DNA of 64,000 nt from JBDHWG01 sp046328505 (GCA_046328505.1 JAXLWL010000004.1:772659-836658), one strand, 5' to 3'; positions 43,201 through 51,815 are shown, numbered from the stretch's first letter. Notes: a model not told the origin generated them from the sequence alone. Program-made: numbers and translations.

Positions 43201-43532
43201 CGATTTGGGCGGACTTGCTAGGGCTGGAGCGTGTCGGGGTAAACGACAACTTCTTCGAGTTGGGCGGCGACTCCATCCTCAGTATCCGCGTCGTCGCAGC
43301 CGCCCATCGTCGCGGCTTGCGGATTAGCGCGCGCGACCTCTTCCAACACCCGACGATTGCCGAGCTTGCTGCGCTGGCAACGAATACCTCTACCCAATCA
43401 CTTTTTCACGAATCGTCGACTCTCACCTATGATTTGGCTGTGGACAGTTTGGGTGACTTCACGCCCTCTGACTCCCCAGACGCGAATCTCAGCCAGGACG
43501 AGCTGGACGATATTTTGTCTTCGCTGCACTAA
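40212..43532 (+). CDS. Non-ribosomal peptide synthetase module 1 (C-A-PCP)
   Basis: This 1106-residue NRPS has one module. The condensation domain (about 10-440) has an intact HHALIDG at 151-157. The adenylation domain (about 460-940) has A3 LFTSGSTGRPKGV at 620-632 and the usual YGPTETT and YRTGDRAR motifs. Its A4 motif is unusual: FAADLGN at 664-670, with Ala where the alpha-amino-binding Asp normally sits. The carrier domain has LGGDSI with phosphopantetheine Ser1021. A C-terminal tail of about 50 residues ends LSQDELDDILSSLH, which looks like a docking tail. It starts with GTG 20 bp after the cNMP-binding chimera. A leading C domain suggests N-acylation of the first unit. Confidence 0.92.
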   Translation: MAYEPHSETPLTSIEAVYPQSPLQAGMLFHQLLGVAAGVDVQQIVAVLRERLSVSLFEQAWQRIIGRHPVLRTAFRWTETAGLVQEVRREVDKPIAFEDWSSVPASERESRLAAYCRKDWRRGFVLDQAPLMRLTVLQWGDAEFRFIWTFHHALIDGRSYDLLLREVFAVYDGLRPDQTAMLRMPRPYGDYILWLQEQNLTSSEGFWRDLLAGFTAPTPLPDIPPAISPEADDDYGVQELWLSEEMTAQMAEMAREHHISVSALIHGAWALLLSRVSGEEDVVFGVTRTCRHSAFGGGAENMIGLLINTLPMRVRITGAQSIATWLQGLRAQSLSVRPHEHTPLASIHDWSELPRGTQLFDSIVVFENYRLDTRLKFLGGAWLNRDFDVFGRTSYPLTLLAYQDKRMLLRLKYERARFDDAAIRRMLGHLSSILGQFVASPDLPLDAVGLLTPEEERQILVDWNAPWTESAADVCFHQAFEAQAQRTPDALAVVYEDTRLTYGQLDAMSNRLARRLRAAGVGPESVVGIYLERSAETVAALLAILKAGGAYLPLDVDLPGERVALMLGEARAAALVTCHPLLESVPAFDGPLVCADDAVEDADQGKVPDLAQPANLAYVLFTSGSTGRPKGVAIEHRHLMTYLRGIMARLDLPPTASYALVSTFAADLGNTMIFPALASGGCLHVISSERAATPDAFADYMGRHQIDCLKIVPSHLAALMSASESARVLPRQRLILGGEATSPALVERVLTLAPHCRVFNHYGPTETTVGVLTHPIMPGDAARPIPLGRGLPNTRVYILDAALQPAPVGVPGELAIGGDSVGRGYIHRPDLTAERFVPNPHASGDRHAPRLYRTGDRARWRDDGAIEFLGRMDDQVKIRGYRVEPGEVAAALAQHPLVLAAACLAWEDERGEKRLAAYFVPADSAVDDNLLRTLKSFLQGLLPEHMVPSAIVPLEAIPLTPNGKIDRRALPAPQFVHSEPPSASGEPGNETEAALAAIWADLLGLERVGVNDNFFELGGDSILSIRVVAAAHRRGLRISARDLFQHPTIAELAALATNTSTQSLFHESSTLTYDLAVDSLGDFTPSDSPDANLSQDELDDILSSLH

Positions 43533-43559
43533 CGATCCCTTTGCTTGGAAGCACACTCG

Positions 43560-46500
43560 ATGGACACGATCGATCAGCAGCCGCCTTCACCTCGGCCAGT
43601 TCCCGCCGACCAGAATATCGAAGCGATTTATCCCCTTACACCCATGCAGGAGGGGATGCTCTATCACAGCGTCTACGCAACCCAGCCCGAGGTTTACTTT
43701 CAGCAGGCGACTCTACGGCTGCGCGGACCTGTGGATGTGACGGCGTTGCGACGCGCCTGGGAGAGCATCCTCGCGCGTCATCCCATCCTGCGGAGCGTAT
43801 TCGTCTGGGAGAGGCTTGAACGTCCGCTACAGGTCGTCCGCAGAACCACGCCGCTTCCGTGGCAGTCGTTTGACTGGCGCGGCCTGCCGGACGCTGAGCG
43901 GCAGGCGCGCCTGGAAGACTTCCTGCGGAGTGACCGCCGGGTGGGATTTCATCTGACTCAAGCGCCACTGATGCGGCTGGCCCTCATCTGCTTCGCCGAC
44001 GACGATTATCGCCTGATCTGGAGCCATCATCACCTGTTGCTCGATGGCTGGAGCACCGCGGTCGTCCTGCGCGAGGTCTTTGCGACCTACGCGGCGCTGG
44101 TTGCCGGCCGCGAGCCCGACCTTGCTCCGACCCGCCCCTTCCGGGACTACGTCGCGTGGCTGGAGCGCCAGCCTTTGGATGCCGCCGAGGCGTACTGGCG
44201 GCAGGCGCTGGCGGGCTTCAGCACGCCGACATCCCTGCAAATAGAACACCTTCTCGATCAATCCGCTCCAGACAACGGCCGCTCCGATGACAATGCATTC
44301 GGCGAATGCCGCGCGCGGCTATCCGCCGCGGCGACCGCCAATCTCCGGGCATTTGCCCGCCGTAGCCAGGTCACATTGAATACCCTGCTTCAGGGAGCCT
44401 GGGCAATTCTGCTCAGTCGCTACAGCGGCGAGGACGACGTCCTGTTCGGCGCTACGGTGGCGGGACGGCCCGCCGAACTCGCCGGCGTGGACGAGATGGT
44501 GGGCATCTTCATCAACACGCTGCCGGCGCGCGTCTCTGTCCTGCCCAACGCCGAGCTGCTCTCGTGGCTTCGCTCCCTTCAGGCACAGCAAGCCCTGGCG
44601 CGTGAGTACGAATACACGCCGCTCGTCCTGGCCCAGGGCTGGAGCGAGGTCCCCCGCGGGCGTTTTCTGTTCGAGACGCTCGTCGTTTTTGAGAGCTACC
44701 CGGGCAACAACCCCGGCGAAGGGGAGTGGGCCGGCGTCCAGGTCAGCATGGACGGCTACTTTTCGCGGACCAATTACCCCCTGGCCCTAACCGTTTACCC
44801 CGGCGACGAGCTGGGTCTGGAGCTGACCTACGCCCTGGACCGCTTCGACGCGGCCAGCATCGAGCGACTGCTCGCGCATCTAGAAGTAATTCTGGTGGGC
44901 ATGGCGGCGGACCCGAAGGCGCGTTTGATGGACGTTCCGCTGCTGACGGAGGACGAGAGGCGCCGTCTTCTCGTCGATTGGAACGATACGCGGGTTGACT
45001 TTGCCGATGATGCCTATATTCACCAACTCTTCGAGGCCCAGGCGCGGCAGACGCCGGATGCCATTGCCCTCGTCAGCCCCACGGGCCTGCCCGATGCCTT
45101 GAACGCCGTTCCCGTTGCCCGCATGACGTACGGGGAGTTGGACGACCGGGCGAACCGGCTGGCCGCGCGTCTCCGCCGCGTGGGCGTGGGCCCTGAGCGT
45201 ATCGTCGCGTTGTCCATTGGCCGCTCGATGGACATGCTCGTGGCCGTGCTTGCGGTGCTCAAGGCCGGTGGCGCGTATCTGGCGCTCGACCCGTCCTATC
45301 CGTCAGAGCGCGTTGCCTTCATGCTCGCGGATGCCGGGGCGCATCTGGTCATTACCCAACAGTGCTTCGCGGCGCAGTTCGCGAACCTGGCGACGGTCAT
45401 CTGTGTCGACGATCCTCTGCCCGAAGTGGCCGGCAATATGCTCACGGCCTCGCCGCCTGTCGAGCCGGATCGTCTGGCGTATGTCGTCTACACCTCGGGC
45501 TCAACCGGCGGCGCTAAGGGTGTCATGGTCAGTCATCGCAGCTATGCGAACGCCTACCGTGCCTGGGAACGAGCGTACGGCCTGGGAACCGAGGTGCGGA
45601 GCCATCTTCAGATGGCGAACTTCTCATTCGATGTATTCTGCGGCGATTGGGCGCGCGCGCTCTGCTCCGGCGGCACGCTCGTCCTGTGTCCGCTGGACTT
45701 CCTTCTCGCGCCCGACCGCCTCTACGCCCTCATGCGCCAGGAGGCCGTGGACTGCGCCGAGTTCGTGCCAGTTATCATGCGCGCTCTGCTGCCGTATCTT
45801 GAAGAGGCCGGGCAATCCCTGGACTTCATGCGCGTCCTCATCGTCGCCTCGGATGTATGGTACCTGAGCGAGTACTGGCGCATTCACGCCATATGTGGGC
45901 CTCGCACCCGGCTCATCAACTCCTACGGACTGAGCGAGGCGACCGTCGATAGCACGTACTACGATGGGCGGCCGGCGGCTCTCGGGCCGGAGCGAAACGT
46001 GCCTATCGGCCGGCCTTTCGCCAACAGCCGCCTCTACATCCTGGATAGGGCGCTCCAGCCGACGCCGATCGGGGTGCCGGGCGAGCTGCACGTCGGTGGC
46101 GTGGGGCTAGCGCGCGGCTACCTCAACGCTCCAGGCCTGACCGCCGAGCGGTTCATCCCCGACCCATTCGCTGATCTATACCACGCGGGCAGCGATGCGA
46201 GCGGTGGGCGGCTGTACAGAACCGGTGACCTGGCGCGCTATCTGCCAGACGGCAACATCGAGCTACTCGGCCGGCTGGACGATCAGGTCAAGCTGCGCGG
46301 GATGCGCGTCGAGCTGGGCGAGATTGTCGTGACTTTGAGCCGGCACCCCTCGGTCCTGGAAGCTGAGGTCGTCCTACGGCCGCTGCGGGGCGGTGAGGCC
46401 GCGCTGGTTGCATACGTTGTTCCCCGCGTTCAGCCGCATGATACCTCGCCGAACGCCCGTGCTCGCGCTGCGCTGAGCCGCGAGCTGCGCGCGTATCTCG

Positions 46501-46901
46501 CGAAGCTTCTGCCTGCTCACATGGTACCGTCGCGGTTTGTTGTCCTCGACAATCTGCCGCTTACGCCGAGCGGAAAAGTGGACCGGCGCGCCCTGCCGGA
46601 GCCGGATAGCGCGCCCGGCGAGACATCCCATTCGTACGTCGCCCCGCGGAACGATGTAGAGCGGCGTCTCGCTGCGATCTGGCAAGGTGTTCTGCACGTC
46701 GAGCCGGTGGGGGTCCGCGACAGCTTCATCGAGCTTGGGGGACATTCCTTATTGATTGTCCGTATGGCGGCCCAGGTTCAGAAGGTATTCGGCGTGCGGC
46801 TGCCGCTCGCCGCTGTGATGCGGGCGCCGACCATCGAACAGCTGGCCCGCCTGATTCGTGAGGCGGCTTCCGCCACGAAGGAAGGAGCCGAGGCGCGATG
46901 A
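43560..46901 (+). CDS. Non-ribosomal peptide synthetase module 2 (C-A-PCP)
   Basis: This 1113-residue NRPS has a single module. The condensation domain has HHLLLDG at 157-163. The adenylation domain has YTSGSTGGAKGV, A4 FDVFCGD with Asp691 and A5-like NSYGLSEATVDS. Aligned by eye to the phenylalanine-activating domain of GrsA, the pocket residues read D-V-G-E-I-A-S-V-D-K, close to the published ornithine code D-V-G-E-I-G-S-I-D-K, so a basic residue such as Orn or Lys is likely. The carrier domain has LGGHSL with Ser1063. It ends without a thioesterase or reductase. The start at ATG 43560 has GGAAG eight bases upstream; the TTG at 43545 overlaps that site. The stop overlaps the mbtH gene start (ATGA). 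Confidence 0.92.
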   Translation: MDTIDQQPPSPRPVPADQNIEAIYPLTPMQEGMLYHSVYATQPEVYFQQATLRLRGPVDVTALRRAWESILARHPILRSVFVWERLERPLQVVRRTTPLPWQSFDWRGLPDAERQARLEDFLRSDRRVGFHLTQAPLMRLALICFADDDYRLIWSHHHLLLDGWSTAVVLREVFATYAALVAGREPDLAPTRPFRDYVAWLERQPLDAAEAYWRQALAGFSTPTSLQIEHLLDQSAPDNGRSDDNAFGECRARLSAAATANLRAFARRSQVTLNTLLQGAWAILLSRYSGEDDVLFGATVAGRPAELAGVDEMVGIFINTLPARVSVLPNAELLSWLRSLQAQQALAREYEYTPLVLAQGWSEVPRGRFLFETLVVFESYPGNNPGEGEWAGVQVSMDGYFSRTNYPLALTVYPGDELGLELTYALDRFDAASIERLLAHLEVILVGMAADPKARLMDVPLLTEDERRRLLVDWNDTRVDFADDAYIHQLFEAQARQTPDAIALVSPTGLPDALNAVPVARMTYGELDDRANRLAARLRRVGVGPERIVALSIGRSMDMLVAVLAVLKAGGAYLALDPSYPSERVAFMLADAGAHLVITQQCFAAQFANLATVICVDDPLPEVAGNMLTASPPVEPDRLAYVVYTSGSTGGAKGVMVSHRSYANAYRAWERAYGLGTEVRSHLQMANFSFDVFCGDWARALCSGGTLVLCPLDFLLAPDRLYALMRQEAVDCAEFVPVIMRALLPYLEEAGQSLDFMRVLIVASDVWYLSEYWRIHAICGPRTRLINSYGLSEATVDSTYYDGRPAALGPERNVPIGRPFANSRLYILDRALQPTPIGVPGELHVGGVGLARGYLNAPGLTAERFIPDPFADLYHAGSDASGGRLYRTGDLARYLPDGNIELLGRLDDQVKLRGMRVELGEIVVTLSRHPSVLEAEVVLRPLRGGEAALVAYVVPRVQPHDTSPNARARAALSRELRAYLAKLLPAHMVPSRFVVLDNLPLTPSGKVDRRALPEPDSAPGETSHSYVAPRNDVERRLAAIWQGVLHVEPVGVRDSFIELGGHSLLIVRMAAQVQKVFGVRLPLAAVMRAPTIEQLARLIREAASATKEGAEAR

Positions 46902-47122
46902 CAGATGCACACGGCGCGGCCGAGGTTCTATACAGCGTTGTAGTGAACAGCGAGGGCCAGTACTCGATTTGGCCGGCGCACCGTCCAGTCCCACGTGGCT
47001 GGGTGGAGGACGGGTTCTGCGGGCCTCAGGCGGATTGCCTGGCGCATATCCGCCAGGTCTGGACGGACATGCGGCCCTTGAGTCTGCGGCAGACGCCACA
47101 GAACGATGCGGCCCGTGACTGA
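46898..47122 (+). CDS. MbtH-family protein
   Basis: This 74-residue MbtH-like chaperone binds and activates NRPS adenylation domains. It has the family pattern YSVVVNSEGQYSIWPAHRPV then VPRGWVEDGF, with conserved Trp residues and the N-x-E-x-Q-x-S-x-W-P core. It starts on an ATGA overlap with the second NRPS gene and overlaps the phosphopantetheinyl transferase by 17 bases, so all three are translationally linked. At 74 residues it is of normal length. Its presence suggests that at least one of the two A domains is MbtH-dependent. Confidence 0.93.
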   Translation: MTDAHGAAEVLYSVVVNSEGQYSIWPAHRPVPRGWVEDGFCGPQADCLAHIRQVWTDMRPLSLRQTPQNDAARD

Positions 47123-47942
47123 CGTAGCGTGGCATTCGTCACCGGATCGCCTGACGTTGTTGCCAGGCGAGGTCCATGTCTGGCGAATCGTGCTGGAGAC
47201 GACGCGCGAGCTTGAGCCCGAGCTGCGCGATGCGCTCTCGGCCGATGAGCGCGCGCGGGCGAACCGGCTTGTCTTCGATGGGCATCGAGCACGTTTTGTC
47301 GCCACGCGCGGCTGGCTGCGGTCTCTCCTGGGCCGCTACCTGGGCATCGACGCCCGAGACGTCTCCTTCACCTATGGCTCGAACGGCAAGCCGATGCTGG
47401 CACCGGCTATGGCCTGGCGGCTCGAATTCAGCGTGAGTCACGCCGAAGACCTGGCGCTCGTTGCGCTCAGTCTAGAGCAGCCCGTCGGCGTGGACGCGGA
47501 ACCCGTCCGAACGATACCTGAGCTGGCCGAGCTGGCCGAGCTGGTGTTCGCACCAACGGAGCGCGCGGCGTGGGAAGCTCTGCCTGCGGCGGAGCGTAAC
47601 ATAGCGTTCTTCGAGACGTGGACGCGCAAGGAGGCTGTGCTGAAGGGACTCGGCGACGGCTTGTCGCGTGCCCCGCGTGAGTTGGAGGTGGGGTGGCGCC
47701 ATGACGCCGACGTGTGGCGGGATCCGGTAGCCCCGCATACACAGTGGCGCTTGACGAGCTTTTGCCCGCTGGCAGGCAACGCGGCCTGTGTGGCCGTCCA
47801 GACGGTGGGGCTTACGGCCGCGCCTAATACAACGTTCTTCGATATCACCCTCGCATCTCGCCGCGATGCGCCTGTCGTTCGAGCGACGAAGCCTGCGTCG
47901 GTAACGGCCGCGCAAGGTGTTCGCGCTCCGGGAGGCCCGTAG
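47106..47942 (+). CDS. 4'-Phosphopantetheinyl transferase (Sfp type)
   Basis: This 278-residue enzyme transfers phosphopantetheine from CoA to the carrier-domain serines of the adjacent NRPSs. Motifs are FSVSHAEDLALVALS, VGVDAE (Asp130, Glu132; usual form VGIDIE) and WTRKEAVLKGLGDGL (Trp172, Lys175, Glu176, Lys180), all as in Sfp-type enzymes. The C-terminal 50 residues are longer than usual and low in structure. It overlaps the mbtH gene, supporting co-expression. It is the last enzyme of the assembly-line section before the substrate-binding protein. Confidence 0.92.
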   Translation: MRPVTDVAWHSSPDRLTLLPGEVHVWRIVLETTRELEPELRDALSADERARANRLVFDGHRARFVATRGWLRSLLGRYLGIDARDVSFTYGSNGKPMLAPAMAWRLEFSVSHAEDLALVALSLEQPVGVDAEPVRTIPELAELAELVFAPTERAAWEALPAAERNIAFFETWTRKEAVLKGLGDGLSRAPRELEVGWRHDADVWRDPVAPHTQWRLTSFCPLAGNAACVAVQTVGLTAAPNTTFFDITLASRRDAPVVRATKPASVTAAQGVRAPGGP

Positions 47943-49787
47943 ATGAAGCGCCTGTTTTTTCTGAGGCTGAACCCAGGTCTAGTCTCGTCGTTCATCATCC
48001 TTGTGTTGATTGCAGCCGGGCTAGCCGGCTGCTCCCTTGGGCCGCCCGCGCCGCTAACGCTGCGCGCCAACTCCCTGCCCACGCCAACGCCAATCCCAAC
48101 GCCGAATAGCGTCGAAGCCGACGATACGCTGCGGATCTTCAACCCGCAAGCCCCGACGACACTCAACCCGCACCGCACGCTCTCCAGTAAGGACTTTGAG
48201 CCGGCGCGCATCACGTACGAGCCGCTCGCGAGCTTCGATCGCGACGGCCACCTGATACCCTTCCTGGCTGCCGAGATACCAACACTCGACAACGGAGGTA
48301 TCGCCCGCGATGGGATGTCGGTCACGTGGAAGCTCAGGCAGGACGTCCGGTGGTCGGACGGCCAGCCTTTCACCGCCGATGATGTGCTGTTCACCTATGA
48401 GTATGTCACCAACCCCGCGACCGCGGCCAGCACGGTTTCGTCGTACTCCAACGTCTCGCATGTCGAGGTCGTCGATCCCTACACAGTGAAAGTCGTTTTC
48501 AAGACTCCGACAAGCGCGTGGGCGGTTCCGTTCGTCGGGACGCAAGGGATGATTCTTCCGCGCCATGTGTTTCAGGCGTACAATGGGTCCAGTGCGGCCA
48601 ACGCGCCGGCCAACACGCTCCCCGTTGGGACCGGGCCGTATCGGGTCATGGAGCCAGGCATCAAGCCACAAGAGGTCCTCCTGCTCGGGACGCAGCTCAT
48701 GCCGACGAACAAGATTACCTTTGAGGCGAACCCGTACTACCGCGACAAGGACAAGGTTCCCTTCCGCCGCGTCATTTACCAGGGCGGCGGCACGGCGCAA
48801 CAGGCGGCGCGCTCGGTTCTGCAGGAGGGGACTGTCGACTATGCCTATGAGCTGGGCCAGCTATCGCCGCAGGACCTGGAAGGGCTCAAGTCCTCGACTA
48901 AGGGCCGCCTTATCACAAACTTCGGCTCGCGTGTCGAACGGATCATGTTGAACCAGACAGATCCCGACGAGCTGACCGACGCCGGCGAACGCTCTAGCAT
49001 GAATTTCCCGCATCCGATATTTAGCGACCTGCGCGTTCGCCAGGCGTTTGCGCACGCGATCAATCGCGATGCCATCGCCAGGCTCTACGGGATCACAGGC
49101 AAGGCAACCGGCGATAATCTAGTCTCACCCCCCGCCTTTCCCGCTGACCGGCGTGTCGCGTATGAGTACGACCTCGACAAGGCGAAGGCGCTGCTGGACG
49201 AGGCCGGCTGGATCGACACCGACGGCAGCGGCATTCGAGAAAAGGACGGCGAGAGGCTTAGGGTCGTGTTCGCCGGCAAGCCGAGCGGCATCGTGCAGGC
49301 GACGCAGCAGATCATTCAGAAAGACCTTGCTGCCATCGGCGTGGACGTCACCACCAAAATCGTCGACTCGGCTGTGCTGTTTGGGGCGGGCGCTGCCAAC
49401 CCCGACAGTATGTATCGCTTCAACGCCGACATGATCGAGGCGGCATATCGCAACCCTAGTCCCGACCCTAGCAATTACATGGGCCAGTGGACGTGCGACC
49501 AGATACCGCAGAAGCACAACAATTGGGCGGCGGGCGTGAACGTCGAGCGTTGGTGCCGGCCGGAGTATGATGTACTCCTGCAGGCGGCGAAGACCGAGCA
49601 GGACCCCGAAAAGAGTCGCCAAATGTACACTCAGCTGGAGGATATGCAGCTAGACGACGTGGTTATGATACCTATCGTCTACCAGGCGGATGTCCTGGGC
49701 GCCAACCTGGCGCTGTCTGGCGTCAACCTGACGCCGTGGGATGCGGCGACCTGGAATATCAAGGACTGGAGGCGTTCAGCGCCATGA
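47943..49787 (+). CDS. Peptide-type ABC transporter substrate-binding lipoprotein
   Basis: This 614-residue extracytoplasmic binding protein of family 5 (DppA/OppA-like) has a signal peptide and lipobox GLAGC with Cys30, then a Thr/Pro linker (NSLPTPTPIPTPN). The fold is seen in TLNPHRTLSSKDFEPARITY, WKLRQDVRWSDGQPFTADDV (SBP_bac_5 signature) and VRQAFAHAINRDAI. No permease or ATPase genes are adjacent. It starts with no gap after the PPTase gene and ends in an ATGA overlap with a membrane sensor gene, so it may act as a ligand-binding partner of that sensor or import oligopeptides with permeases elsewhere. GGGAGG lies in the end of the PPTase gene. Confidence 0.9.
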   Translation: MKRLFFLRLNPGLVSSFIILVLIAAGLAGCSLGPPAPLTLRANSLPTPTPIPTPNSVEADDTLRIFNPQAPTTLNPHRTLSSKDFEPARITYEPLASFDRDGHLIPFLAAEIPTLDNGGIARDGMSVTWKLRQDVRWSDGQPFTADDVLFTYEYVTNPATAASTVSSYSNVSHVEVVDPYTVKVVFKTPTSAWAVPFVGTQGMILPRHVFQAYNGSSAANAPANTLPVGTGPYRVMEPGIKPQEVLLLGTQLMPTNKITFEANPYYRDKDKVPFRRVIYQGGGTAQQAARSVLQEGTVDYAYELGQLSPQDLEGLKSSTKGRLITNFGSRVERIMLNQTDPDELTDAGERSSMNFPHPIFSDLRVRQAFAHAINRDAIARLYGITGKATGDNLVSPPAFPADRRVAYEYDLDKAKALLDEAGWIDTDGSGIREKDGERLRVVFAGKPSGIVQATQQIIQKDLAAIGVDVTTKIVDSAVLFGAGAANPDSMYRFNADMIEAAYRNPSPDPSNYMGQWTCDQIPQKHNNWAAGVNVERWCRPEYDVLLQAAKTEQDPEKSRQMYTQLEDMQLDDVVMIPIVYQADVLGANLALSGVNLTPWDAATWNIKDWRRSAP

Positions 49788-51799
49788 TTTCGGAGACTTC
49801 GGGGGGACAGGGCTCCGGCGCGGCGCCTACCCGCCGTCCGAGCATCGTCAAGTTCTTCGGCGACCTTAGCCTCGGCTCGAAGCTGATGCTAGGTTTTGGC
49901 GTTCTCGTGTTTGTGACGCTCTTTGGCGCCCTCACCAGTTTCGTGGGCAGCCGGGTGGCGACCGCCAAGATTCAGATTACCGACGACGTGCGCGTACCGG
50001 CGGCTTTGGGCGCCCTCGAAGCTCAGGCAAACTTGCTGCGGATGCTCGGCGACGTGCGCGGCTACCTGGCCCTTGGCGACCCCGTCGATCGCGCGTCGTA
50101 CAAGAACTCCGCCGACGCATTCGTGGCGAACTTGAACAAGCTCGATCAGCTGGCGCCGGGCCTCGATGCTGATAGTCAGAAGCGGATACAGGACCTCCAC
50201 ACGCTGTACTCACAGTGGGAGACGCTGCCGGACCAGCTCTTCGAGCTGCGCGACGACCAGCTTGACCGCGAGCCGGCGTATCGCCTCCTGGCGACCCAGG
50301 GAACACAACTGGCCGGCAATGTGCTGATCGACATCAATCAGATGATCGAGCTGCAGGGCTCGCGCGAGCCGAGCCAGGACAACATGTATGGGCTGCAAGA
50401 CATGGCCCAATTCCAGGGCAGCTTCGCGGCAATGCTCTCTGCCCTCCGAGGTTACACCACGACGCGTAATCCCGCGTTCCGAGCCGAATACGAGGCCAAC
50501 CTGGCGCTGAACCTCGCAGCTCTCAATCGCCTGACCGGGCGAAGCAGCACCCTTTCACCCGCGCAGCAGACGCTGCTCGACCGGATAAGCCAGAACCACC
50601 AGGCTTTTCTCAAGCTGCCCGACCAGATTTTCGCGATTCTTGAGAGCGATGAGTGGCGGCAAGACCTCAAGCTCTTTACCACTCAGGCGGTGCCGTTGGC
50701 CGACCAGATGAAGAGCCAGCTCTACACCATGGTTACCGACCAGCAGTTTCTCCTGACGCGCGACCTGGGCGACGGCCGCCAGAATCTCGTGCTGACGAAC
50801 AGCCTCATCGCGGTCGGTGGCGCTTTTGCGCTCGTGCTCGGTGTGTTTCTGGCAGTTATATTTCGGGCGGCCATCGCGGGGCCTGTCCGCCGTCTGACAG
50901 GTGTGGCCGAGCGAATTACCGGCGGCGACCTGGACGCGGCCGCGCCCGTCGAGTCGCGGGACGAGATCGGTACTCTTGCCAACACGTTCAACACAATGAC
51001 GTCACAACTGCGGCGATCGCTGCGGCAGGTGACACGGGAGAAGAAGCGGGCCGACGACCTGCTCAACGTGGTTATCCCTATCGGCGTGCAGCTCTCGGCC
51101 GAAAAGGACCTGTCGCGTCTCCTCGAGCGAATGGTCATCGATGCGATGGCGTTCTGCCACGCCAGGACGGGCATCCTGTACCTGCGTACCGAAGACAACT
51201 ACCTGCGCTACGTCATCCTGCGCTGCGAGGTCAATAACCTCTACGCTGGAGGAACCACCGGTGTTGCCGTGCCTTTCGCGCCGTTTGCGATCAACGAGCC
51301 ATCTACGAATCAGCCGAACATGGACAGCATGCCGGCCGCCGTCGTGACGACGGGCACATGCGTGAATATCGCCGATGGACCGTCGACCGAGGGCAGTGAG
51401 CGCGCGGAGATGCTGGATTTCAAGACGAAGCTCGGCTTTGAACCGACGTCCATGCTGACGATTCCGCTGACCAACACCCAGCACGAGGTGGTGGGTGTCT
51501 TGCAGTTGGTGGACGCGCGCGACCCTGAGACGAACGAAATCGTGCCGTTCGACCGCAACCTGCAGCAGATGATGGAGTCTCTCTCGGCCCTCGCCGGTGT
51601 GGCGATGGACTCGTATTTGCGTGAGCAGGCCTTGCGCCAGGAAATCGAGCAATTGCGTATCGAGATCGACGAGAGCAAGCGGCAGAAGCAGGTCAGCGAG
51701 ATTGTCGACTCAGACTTCTTCCAGGATTTGCAGTCGAAGGCGCGCTCCCTCCGCACTCGCACGCGGCCGGCGGGCGGCACCGAACCCAACGCGGGCTAG
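49784..51799 (+). CDS. HAMP-GAF membrane sensor without an output domain
   Basis: This 671-residue protein has a first membrane helix at about 34-56, a long extracytoplasmic helical region to about 345 (four-helix-bundle-like), a second helix NSLIAVGGAFALVLGVFLAV, then a HAMP domain with RRLTGVAERITGGDLDAAAP, a coiled coil and a GAF domain (about 455-610), and a basic C-terminal coiled-coil tail. No kinase, cyclase, GGDEF or methyl-accepting domain follows. It starts on the ATGA overlap with the binding protein at 49784; the frame open from 49736 would lie inside that gene. It could sense the binding protein and pass the signal to a separate partner. Confidence 0.84.
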   Translation: MISETSGGQGSGAAPTRRPSIVKFFGDLSLGSKLMLGFGVLVFVTLFGALTSFVGSRVATAKIQITDDVRVPAALGALEAQANLLRMLGDVRGYLALGDPVDRASYKNSADAFVANLNKLDQLAPGLDADSQKRIQDLHTLYSQWETLPDQLFELRDDQLDREPAYRLLATQGTQLAGNVLIDINQMIELQGSREPSQDNMYGLQDMAQFQGSFAAMLSALRGYTTTRNPAFRAEYEANLALNLAALNRLTGRSSTLSPAQQTLLDRISQNHQAFLKLPDQIFAILESDEWRQDLKLFTTQAVPLADQMKSQLYTMVTDQQFLLTRDLGDGRQNLVLTNSLIAVGGAFALVLGVFLAVIFRAAIAGPVRRLTGVAERITGGDLDAAAPVESRDEIGTLANTFNTMTSQLRRSLRQVTREKKRADDLLNVVIPIGVQLSAEKDLSRLLERMVIDAMAFCHARTGILYLRTEDNYLRYVILRCEVNNLYAGGTTGVAVPFAPFAINEPSTNQPNMDSMPAAVVTTGTCVNIADGPSTEGSERAEMLDFKTKLGFEPTSMLTIPLTNTQHEVVGVLQLVDARDPETNEIVPFDRNLQQMMESLSALAGVAMDSYLREQALRQEIEQLRIEIDESKRQKQVSEIVDSDFFQDLQSKARSLRTRTRPAGGTEPNAG

Positions 51800-51815
51800 G
51801 TGGGGTTGTCAGCTC

